Shown here: positions 13,587-17,886 of the stretch, piece by piece
Layout of the letters: every line of letters starts with the position of its first letter
Numbering within the stretch: the stretch's first letter is position 1
Assembly (NCBI GenBank): GCA_947096075.1
Contig: CAMUQE010000022.1
Coordinates: 1 to 17,886 of the forward strand
Length of the DNA: 17,886 nucleotides
From: Veillonella parvula
Lineage (GTDB): Bacteria > Bacillota > Negativicutes > Veillonellales > Veillonellaceae
Direction: 5' to 3'
Translations under genes and position numbers: made by a program
Notes under the pieces: generated by a model
Told to the model about the DNA's origin: nothing
What the model saw: only the letters and a program-made list of their open reading frames with translations
The model's database searches: none

Positions 13587-13624
13587 TAGACGTATGATAT
13601 ATGCTCGAGTATACTTGAGGTCAA
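13587..13624. promoter_or_regulatory. Divergent MerR-type promoter/operator
   Basis: For the minus-strand gene: TTGACC (13624-13619), 19 bp, TATCAT (13599-13594), the long spacer typical of MerR-activated promoters. A dyad CTCGAGTATACTTGAG (13604-13619, one mismatch) sits within the spacer. For merR itself: TAGACG (13587-13592), 17 bp, TATACT (13610-13615) overlaps the same dyad, so the regulator would repress itself while activating the neighbour. Confidence 0.85.
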
Positions 13625-13636
13625 GGTGGTGAAAGT

Positions 13637-13996
13637 ATGAAAATCGGTGAATTTTCAAAATTGGTAGGGCTGTCTATTTCTACATTGCGATATTACGAGG
13701 ATCAAGGGTTTCTTCACATCGAGCGACAGAACGGCATTCGTAATTACCATGCGGAGGATGTGGGCTTTGTGCAGTTTATTAAACGCTTGAAAGACATGGG
13801 AATGCCGCTTGCGAATATCAAGCGATATGCGGATTTAAGGTATGCCGGAGCTCATACGGCCCGTAAAAGAATGACACTGTTGCAAGAACACTATCGATTT
13901 ATTGAGGCCGAAATTAAACGATTGGAAGGTTATAAGAATAATCTAGAAGATAAGTTAGAGTTGTATGAAAATCTTTTGAATCAAGATTACAAATAA
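13637..13996 (+). CDS. MerR-family transcriptional regulator
   Basis: 119 residues: N-terminal winged helix-turn-helix MKIGEFSKLVGLSISTLRYY (1-20) with GFLHIERQNGIRNY as wing and HAEDVGFVQFIKRLKDMGM as second helical part, followed by a long coiled-coil dimerisation helix (about 72-114). No effector domain and no cysteine cluster, so it is not a mercury/copper-type sensor; the family with CMD partners usually responds to small organic or oxidative signals, but this is unknown here. AAGGTGG (13623-13629) precedes ATG 13637 and overlaps the operator region of the divergent promoter. Confidence 0.93.
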   Translation: MKIGEFSKLVGLSISTLRYYEDQGFLHIERQNGIRNYHAEDVGFVQFIKRLKDMGMPLANIKRYADLRYAGAHTARKRMTLLQEHYRFIEAEIKRLEGYKNNLEDKLELYENLLNQDYK

Positions 13997-14025
13997 TTGA
14001 CATACGTATAAATACGTATTAAAAT
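13997..14025 (+). promoter_or_regulatory. hicAB promoter with twin palindromic operator
   Basis: TTGACA (13997-14002), 17 bp, TAAAAT (14020-14025). The spacer is almost filled by two copies of the self-complementary octamer ATACGTAT (14002-14009 and 14012-14019). This is the expected place for autorepression by the ribbon-helix-helix domain of HicB. The promoter begins right after the merR stop. Confidence 0.75.
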
Positions 14026-14064
14026 ATATGTAAGTCAAAAATATAAAAGGACGGTGATTGATGT

Positions 14065-14250
14065 TTGACTACACCAAAAGAGTTAATGAAGGTTTTAACA
14101 AAGGATGGTTGGTATATTGATAGAATTAGAGGCTCACATCATATATTAAAACATCCAACAAAAAATGGGCGAGTGACTATAGCACTACATAAAGAAGATT
14201 TAAAACCTAAAACATTACAAACAATCTTGAAGCAAGCGGGGCTTAAATAG
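14065..14250 (+). CDS. hicA: HicA-family mRNA interferase toxin
   Basis: 61 residues with the double-stranded RNA-binding-like fold of HicA: KELMKVLTKDGW (5-16), the catalytic-type GSHHILKHP (23-31, His25), a strand with VTIALHKEDLK and the typical end TLQTILKQAGLK. HicA cleaves mRNAs when not bound by HicB. The start must be TTG 14065: an in-frame stop TGA lies at 14059-14061 and the next ATG would remove the conserved first helix. GGTGA (14053-14057) is the ribosome binding site. A weak TTG start fits low toxin output. hicB follows 70 bases downstream. Confidence 0.92.
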   Translation: MTTPKELMKVLTKDGWYIDRIRGSHHILKHPTKNGRVTIALHKEDLKPKTLQTILKQAGLK

Positions 14251-14254
14251 CCCC
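14238..14254 (+). other. Small hairpin at the end of hicA
   Basis: GGGGCT (14238-14243) pairs with AGCCCC (14249-14254) around the loop TAAAT, so the hicA stop codon (14248-14250) lies in the hairpin. No T tract follows. It may limit readthrough into hicB or protect/process the mRNA; its role is open. Confidence 0.4.
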
Positions 14255-14320
14255 CTATCAAGATAAAATGGTGGAGTTAAGATAATCACAAGCTAAATGC
14301 CTAGATAGGAGGAGGAAATA

Positions 14321-14719
14321 ATGAGAAAGGAAATGTACCCGGCTGTATTTAGTACAGATGGTGGAACTGGATATACAGTAAGTTTTCCGGATTTGTTAGG
14401 CTGTGTAACTGAAGGTAATACTTTACGTGAAGCAGTAGAAATGGCTGAAGATGCATTGGGAATCTACTTATATTCATTAAGTGAAGATGGTGAAGAATTT
14501 CCGGAAGCAAGCAATCCAATTGATATTAAATGTAATAAAGGTGAATTCATAGATTTAGTAAAATGGGATGAAGAGGAATATTTAAAAAGAACCGATAATA
14601 AAGCTGTAAAAAAGACCCTTACAATACCAAGCTGGTTAAATCATAAAGCTGAAGAGAAACAACTTAATTTTTCACAAATTTTACAGAGAGCATTAAAGCA
14701 AGAATTAGAATTAGTATAA
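14321..14719 (+). CDS. hicB: HicB-family antitoxin
   Basis: 132 residues. The N-terminal part (1-75) has the partial RNase H-like fold of HicB: YPAVFSTDGGTGYTVSFPDL (6-25), GCVTEGNTLREAVEMAEDAL and a PIDIK strand. The C-terminal part (about 97-130; KKTLTIPSWLNHKAEEK then FSQILQRALKQEL) is a ribbon-helix-helix-type DNA-binding domain. It neutralises HicA and should repress the operon at the twin ATACGTAT sites. Translation should be strong: AGGAGGAGG lies just before the ATG. An intergenic segment CCTATC/GATAGG (14254-14259 with 14304-14309) could pair near this site. Confidence 0.93.
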   Translation: MRKEMYPAVFSTDGGTGYTVSFPDLLGCVTEGNTLREAVEMAEDALGIYLYSLSEDGEEFPEASNPIDIKCNKGEFIDLVKWDEEEYLKRTDNKAVKKTLTIPSWLNHKAEEKQLNFSQILQRALKQELELV

Positions 14720-14813
14720 TGTGTAATATTTAAAATTTATAGATTACAACTCATATAAGTAATATTAATTAGCTTCTGACTTATTGCTTAGGTAGTTAAG
14801 TAACGTTTTCATA

Positions 14814-14822
14814 TGGTATAAT
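14814..14822 (+). promoter_or_regulatory. Extended -10 promoter of the phnA-like gene
   Basis: TGGTATAAT (perfect TATAAT at 14817-14822 with TGn) lies 33 bases before the start codon. The -35 region is weak. Between hicB and this site (14720-14813) nothing else was recognised. Confidence 0.6.
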
Positions 14823-14855
14823 ACTTTCATTATGTAGTGAAAAAAGGAGATCCAA

Positions 14856-15200
14856 ATGGCAAATTTACCTAACTGCCCTAAGTGTGGCGACGAGTACACA
14901 TACGAAGACGGTCATATGTTTATCTGCCCTATGTGTGGCAACGAATGGACAGTGGCTGACGCACAAGCTGCAGCTGAAGCGGGTATCATTCGCGATGCTA
15001 ACGGCAACGAGCTCGCTGACGGCGATACAGTGGTTGTTGTAAAAGACCTCAAAGTAAAAGGCGCTGGCGTATTAAAACAAGGTACGCGTGTAAAAAATAT
15101 TCGCCTCATCTCTGGTGCAAGCGATGGTCACGATATTGATTGCAAAATTGACGGCTTCGGTGCGATGGCATTGAAGTCTGAAATGGTTAAGAAAATCTAA
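14856..15200 (+). CDS. phnA: PhnA/YjdM-family zinc-ribbon protein
   Basis: 114 residues: an N-terminal zinc ribbon with Cys7, Cys10, Cys24 and Cys27 (CPKC and CPMC knuckles), an acidic linker, and a C-terminal SH3-like PhnA domain with the typical DGDTVVVVKDLKVKG (about 54-69) and the family end GFGAMALKSEMVKK. Although historically named for alkylphosphonate use, this family is not an established phosphonate enzyme; in other bacteria it is a small conserved protein of unclear role. AAAAGGAG precedes the start. Own promoter and strong terminator make it monocistronic. Confidence 0.93.
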   Translation: MANLPNCPKCGDEYTYEDGHMFICPMCGNEWTVADAQAAAEAGIIRDANGNELADGDTVVVVKDLKVKGAGVLKQGTRVKNIRLISGASDGHDIDCKIDGFGAMALKSEMVKKI

Positions 15201-15207
15201 TTTAAGG

Positions 15208-15242
15208 AATCCCTACCGATAAAAATTCGGTAGGGATTTTTT
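15208..15242 (+). terminator. Terminator of the phnA-like gene
   Basis: Perfect 12-bp stem (15208-15219 with 15227-15238), 7-base A+T loop and six T (15237-15242). The next promoter, TGGTATAAT (15245-15253, extended -10), starts right behind it, with a second TATAAT at 15259-15264, for the following operon. Confidence 0.93.
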
Positions 15243-15300
15243 CGTGGTATAATCAACTTATAATGCATATAGTAAGAGAGTATTTAGATGAGAGGAAATT

Positions 15301-15693
15301 ATGTTTAACCGTGTTATTTTATTGGCCTTATTAGTATCTATGATGAGTCCTATTAGTTCTCTAGCTGCAGATGTAAAGCCTGCCGACAAGCGTAATTATG
15401 AATTGCAACAACAGATTTCTTATAACGTGATCATTCCACCAGAGGCTTTTGAAACGAGTGCAGACGGAACATTAATCGTTCCTATAGAAATTAAGACGGA
15501 CGATAAGGGTAATATTGTAGCTGTTGAAGCAGGCCCTAATAATTGGAAGCTAGACCGTGAAGCGTATCCAATTTTTGAGGAGGCTGCTAAAGAGGCGGCT
15601 TGGGATACTAAACATGTTGATACTGATGAAGCACTCGTTGTAACGATTCCCGTTAGTATTGTCATGCTATCTGATAATAATCTAAAGAAATGA
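15301..15693 (+). CDS. Small exported protein, TonB-C-terminus-like fold possible
   Basis: 130 residues with a clear signal peptide (MFNRVILLALLVSMM..., cleavage near residues 22-23, SLAA), so the mature protein of about 107 residues is periplasmic or outer-membrane associated. The mature part has PEAFETSADGTLIVPIEI, DDKGNIVAVEAGP, LDREAYPIFEEAAKEAAW and VVTIPVSIVM: strand-strand-helix-strand order, reminiscent of the TonB C-terminal domain, but too diverged to assign. Extended -10 promoter upstream; GAGG (15291-15294) before the ATG. It precedes the PgpA-family gene by 13 bases and is in the same operon. Confidence 0.75.
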   Translation: MFNRVILLALLVSMMSPISSLAADVKPADKRNYELQQQISYNVIIPPEAFETSADGTLIVPIEIKTDDKGNIVAVEAGPNNWKLDREAYPIFEEAAKEAAWDTKHVDTDEALVVTIPVSIVMLSDNNLKK

Positions 15694-15706
15694 TAAAGGA
15701 GGACTT

Positions 15707-16219
15707 ATGGAGGCTACAAAAGATTTAGAGAAATATACTTATGAGCTTCTCGCTGAACGGGGCGTTACATTAGAGGACATTTCTGAACTTGTTTTTTATG
15801 TACAAAAGCCATATATGCCGAATTTAAACATTGAAGAGTGTCGTGAAAGTGTGGTGTCTGTACTATCTAAACGGGAGGTACATAATGCGATTATTACGGG
15901 CATAGAGCTAGATAAGTTAACAGAGCAGAATAAATTGTCTCAGCCATTGCAACGTATTGTAGCTAATGATGAAAGCCTGTATGGTATCGATGAAATCTTA
16001 GCATTTTCTATCGTTAATTTGTATGGATCCATTGGCTTTACAAATTATGGCTATTTAGATAAGGTGAAACCAGGTATTATCAAAAAACTAGATAGTGAAG
16101 AGGGCGGGCATTGTAATACATTTCTCGATGATTTGGTAGGTGCCGTAGCGGCAGCAGCGGCAGGGCGATTAGCCCATAATGAGCCAAATCGAGTACGACA
16201 TGCTATAGCAGAAGAATAA
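15707..16219 (+). CDS. pgpA: Phosphatidylglycerophosphatase A family protein (YutG-like)
   Basis: 170 residues matching the soluble YutG/PgpA-type family: LLAERGVTLEDISELVFYVQ (14-33), PYMPNLNIEECRESV, a segment with REVHNAIITGIELD, NDESLYGIDEILAFSIVNLY (about 87-106), IGFTNYGYLDK and the C-terminal TFLDDLVGAVAAAAAGRLAH. PgpA-type enzymes dephosphorylate phosphatidylglycerophosphate in phospholipid synthesis; in the YutG subgroup, which lacks the transmembrane helices of E. coli PgpA, the activity is less certain. AAAGGAGG lies upstream and the preceding stop is 13 bases away, so it is cotranscribed with the exported protein gene. Confidence 0.9.
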   Translation: MEATKDLEKYTYELLAERGVTLEDISELVFYVQKPYMPNLNIEECRESVVSVLSKREVHNAIITGIELDKLTEQNKLSQPLQRIVANDESLYGIDEILAFSIVNLYGSIGFTNYGYLDKVKPGIIKKLDSEEGGHCNTFLDDLVGAVAAAAAGRLAHNEPNRVRHAIAEE

Positions 16220-16282
16220 AGAGTATAACTAATATTGATTGAAAATAAATACTTTATTTTGTAGTTATATACAGGAGGAACT

Positions 16283-16822
16283 ATGCAAAAGGTTTTGGTA
16301 GTAATCGATATGCAAAATGATTTTGTTGATGGTGCACTTGGCTCATCGCAAGCACAGTTAATCGTAGATAATGTGCGTAAGAAAATTGAAAGCTTTGATG
16401 GTCCTATTATCTTTACTCGTGATACTCATGATAGCGATTATTTGGAACGTCAAGAAGGGAAGCTTTTACCAGTGCCACACTGCGTGAAAAACACAGAGGG
16501 ATGGCATATTGTAGACGGCTTGATCGAGGCGGCGGAGAACCGTAAAATTATGAGCCCCGTATCTTTTGTGGATAAACCCAATTTCGCATCTTTTGAATTG
16601 GTGAATCGACTAGAGGGGATGAATACCGTTAATCCTATCGAGTCTATTACTCTCATCGGCTTATGCACGGATATTTGTGTTGTTTCCAATGCAATCCTGT
16701 TGAAAGCAGGATTGCCAGAGATTCCTATTCACATTGATTCGAGCTGTTGTGCTGGCGTAACAGAGGAGTCTCATCAAGCGGCATTAACAACGATGAAAAT
16801 GTGTCAGTGCATCATTGACTAA
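16283..16822 (+). CDS. pncA: Nicotinamidase-like cysteine hydrolase (isochorismatase family)
   Basis: 179 residues. The isochorismatase-fold triad is visible: Asp9 in VIDMQNDFV, Lys98 in VDKPNF and Cys132 in LCTDICVVSNA. Metal ligands expected for nicotinamidases are present as Asp47, His49 (RDTHD) and His66 (VPHC). Such enzymes hydrolyse nicotinamide to nicotinate for NAD salvage; specificity within the superfamily cannot be fixed by eye, so pyrazinamidase/nicotinamidase is the best guess. AGGAGG lies before the ATG. Upstream, nested A+T-rich inverted repeats (16224-16231 with 16262-16269; 16242-16249 with 16253-16260) might form a weak stop or stability element between pgpA and this gene. 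Confidence 0.88.
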   Translation: MQKVLVVIDMQNDFVDGALGSSQAQLIVDNVRKKIESFDGPIIFTRDTHDSDYLERQEGKLLPVPHCVKNTEGWHIVDGLIEAAENRKIMSPVSFVDKPNFASFELVNRLEGMNTVNPIESITLIGLCTDICVVSNAILLKAGLPEIPIHIDSSCCAGVTEESHQAALTTMKMCQCIID

Positions 16823-16891
16823 CTTGTGGATCAAATTTATATAAAGTTATGTGATATTGCTGATCAAAAGTCACATAATAATTAACTAATT

Positions 16892-16920
16892 AAAGGCTGT
16901 AGGAGTTCCTATAGCCTTTT
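16892..16920 (+). terminator. Terminator after the nicotinamidase-like gene
   Basis: A 12-13-bp stem with one G-U pair (16892-16904 with 16907-16919), tight loop and T-rich 3' side (16917-16920 and on). An additional 8-bp repeat TTATGTGA/TCACATAA (16847-16854 with 16871-16878) precedes it in the 3' UTR. Confidence 0.85.
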
Positions 16921-16936
16921 ATGTTAGTCTTTTATA

Positions 16937-16965
16937 TTGACGTTTTTCTATATAATGTGTACAAT
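16937..16965 (+). promoter_or_regulatory. Probable superoxide dismutase promoter
   Basis: TTGACG (16937-16942), 17 bp, TACAAT (16960-16965), start predicted near 16972. This gives a leader of about 210 nt. A weaker alternative, TTGAAG (17052-17057), 17 bp, TAGATT (17075-17080), would give a leader of about 95 nt. Confidence 0.6.
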
Positions 16966-16976
16966 TAGATAAAGAA

Positions 16977-16991
16977 TGATAATTTATATCA
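16977..16991. promoter_or_regulatory. Fur/PerR-like box at the superoxide dismutase promoter
   Basis: TGATAATTTATATCA matches the Fur-type consensus TGATAATnATTATCA at all but two defined positions; the left half is perfect, the right half has two changes. It lies just downstream of the predicted start, a usual repressor position. Weaker than the box before catalase. Confidence 0.4.
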
Positions 16992-17011
16992 ATTTGTTAG
17001 CTGAAATATTA

Positions 17012-17109
17012 TATCCTAACTTCTGGTTACGTTAGGATAATCAGTCTCTTCTTGAAGTATATATGCTATGCTAGTAGATTGATTCTATATTACCGATGCA
17101 GGTGCATCG
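17012..17109 (+). other. Structured 5' leader of superoxide dismutase
   Basis: Two inverted repeats: TATCCTAAC/GTTAGGATA (17012-17020 with 17031-17039, 10-base loop) and the perfect 16-base palindrome CGATGCAGGTGCATCG (17094-17109, 7-2-7). Neither has a T tract. The second could be an operator for the downstream alternative promoter or a tight RNA hairpin. No known riboswitch was recognised. Confidence 0.5.
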
Positions 17110-17181
17110 AATCGCTTTCACAAGAACGATGATACGAAATAGTTAGCATTGTTCTATGCCCTAAATTTAAGGAGGACTACT

Positions 17182-17811
17182 ATGAAACCTTTCGAACTCG
17201 CACCATTACCGTATGCGTATGATTACCTTGAGCCTGTTATCGATACTGAAACAATGAAATTGCATCATGACAAGCATCATCAAGCCTATGTTAATAATTT
17301 GAACGCTGCTATCGCGAAATATCCTGATCTTCCGTATGGTTGTGTAGACTGTATTCTCGGCGATATTGCTAATGTGCCTGAAGATATCCGTCAAGCAGTT
17401 ATCAACAATGGTGGCGGTCACAAGAACCACACCATGTTCTGGGACATCATGACAAAACCAGATACTTCTAAATTGCAAGGCCCTTTGAAAGAGGCTATCG
17501 ATGCTGAACTTGGTGGCTACGATGCTTTTGTTGAAAGCTTCTCTACTGCGGCAGCTACACGCTTTGGCTCTGGTTGGGCTTGGCTTGTAGTTAACAAAGA
17601 TGGCAAGCTAGAAGTGACATCCTCTGCGAACCAAGATAATCCTCTATTGGAAGGTAAAAAAGCAATTCTATGTTTAGACGTTTGGGAACATGCATACTAC
17701 TTGCACTACCAAAACCGTCGCCCAGACTATATCAAGGAATTCTTCCGAGTTATTAACTGGGACAAAGTTTCTGAAAACTACGAAAAAGCATTGAAACCAC
17801 ATCATGATTAA
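17182..17811 (+). CDS. sodA: Superoxide dismutase (Fe/Mn family)
   Basis: 209 residues; converts superoxide to oxygen and hydrogen peroxide, with catalase encoded upstream in the window able to remove the latter. Metal ligands are visible as His28 (LHHDKHH), His83 (GGGHKNHTMFW), Asp166 and His170 (DVWEHAYYLHYQNRRPDYI). GSGWAWLVVN (129-138) is typical of the family. Fe or Mn preference cannot be decided by eye; the NQDNPLLEG segment resembles Mn/cambialistic types. The start at 17182 is fixed by AAGGAGG (17169-17175); an in-frame ATG at 17149 lacks a ribosome site. No signal peptide, so cytoplasmic. Confidence 0.96.
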   Translation: MKPFELAPLPYAYDYLEPVIDTETMKLHHDKHHQAYVNNLNAAIAKYPDLPYGCVDCILGDIANVPEDIRQAVINNGGGHKNHTMFWDIMTKPDTSKLQGPLKEAIDAELGGYDAFVESFSTAAATRFGSGWAWLVVNKDGKLEVTSSANQDNPLLEGKKAILCLDVWEHAYYLHYQNRRPDYIKEFFRVINWDKVSENYEKALKPHHD

Positions 17812-17826
17812 GTGGTACACTTGTTA

Positions 17827-17886
17827 GAAACAGAAACAGAAACAGAAACAGAAACAGAAACAGAAACAGAAACAGAAACAGAAACA
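17827..17886. repeat. Tandem hexanucleotide repeat (GAAACA), at least 10 copies
   Basis: Ten perfect copies of GAAACA fill 17827-17886 and run off the window end, starting 15 bases after the superoxide dismutase stop. Read on the plus strand from 17812 on, the frame giving alternating Glu-Thr is open to the edge (GTG GTA CAC TTG TTA then repeat), but no start with a ribosome site is visible. Perfect copies indicate recent slippage and probable length variation. Confidence 0.95.

Noticed and set aside
14061..14120. A 19-codon frame from ATG 14061 overlapping the hicA start
   Set aside because: It is out of frame with hicA, short, resembles no protein, and the HicA family match clearly supports the TTG 14065 frame. 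It could affect hicA translation, but nothing shows this.
16224..16269. Nested A+T-rich inverted repeats between pgpA and the nicotinamidase-like gene as a terminator
   Set aside because: Stems consist almost only of A-T pairs and no T tract follows, so termination cannot be claimed.
17827..17886. CRISPR array or satellite-like repeat unit
   Set aside because: The unit is a six-base tandem repeat without spacers, so it is a simple-sequence repeat.

Overview
The window reads as chromosomal DNA of a low-to-moderate G+C, Gram-negative-walled Firmicute, most probably Veillonella (Negativicutes). This is an inference from recognising protein families. Strong Shine-Dalgarno sites and TTGACA/TATAAT-type promoters fit Firmicutes. 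Exported proteins with Ala-X-Ala signal peptides (an e(P4)-type phosphatase and a small exported protein) fit a periplasm. No phage, plasmid, IS element or CRISPR array was found.

Layout. 155-2019: an ArsR-family repressor gene directly followed by dinB (DNA polymerase IV). 2108-2392: a small conserved protein with its own terminator. 2715-4178: catalase, preceded by a perfect 7-1-7 Fur/PerR-type palindrome. 4532-5548: exported class C acid phosphatase. 5597-5673: tRNA-Arg(CCU) with promoter and terminator. 5833-11298: eight closely spaced, co-oriented genes for acidic proteins, several resembling immunity-type families (DUF6630-like, DUF2262, SUKH-like, Imm26-like, DUF1877, LRR, DUF2695). 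The DUF1877 gene is split by an in-frame amber codon. No toxin gene accompanies them, so the block looks like an orphan polyimmunity locus.

11436-12732: a flavodoxin-fold NAD(P)H oxidoreductase (minus strand) diverges from an ECF-transporter S component whose leader ends in a terminator-like hairpin. 12737-13070 contains what I consider the most interesting object: an apparent type I toxin-antitoxin locus. A 23-residue hydrophobic BsrG/TxpA-like toxin is encoded on the minus strand, with its Shine-Dalgarno inside a hairpin. It faces a strong plus-strand promoter that would produce a roughly 120-nt RNA ending in a 14-bp terminator. The two RNAs would start with similar 5' hairpins and carry complementary segments.

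13193-14719: a carboxymuconolactone-decarboxylase-family gene and a divergent MerR regulator share a MerR-type operator with a 19-bp spacer. They are followed by a hicAB type II toxin-antitoxin pair with twin palindromes in its promoter. 14856-16822: phnA-like zinc-ribbon protein, small exported protein, PgpA-family phosphatase and a nicotinamidase-like hydrolase. 17182-17811: Fe/Mn superoxide dismutase with a long structured leader and a Fur-like box. The window ends inside at least ten perfect GAAACA repeats.

Functionally the window combines oxidative-stress defence (catalase, superoxide dismutase, possibly the oxidoreductase and the MerR/CMD pair), DNA-damage tolerance (dinB) and conflict functions (immunity array, type I and type II toxin-antitoxin loci). 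All functions are read from sequence alone; no database search was run.
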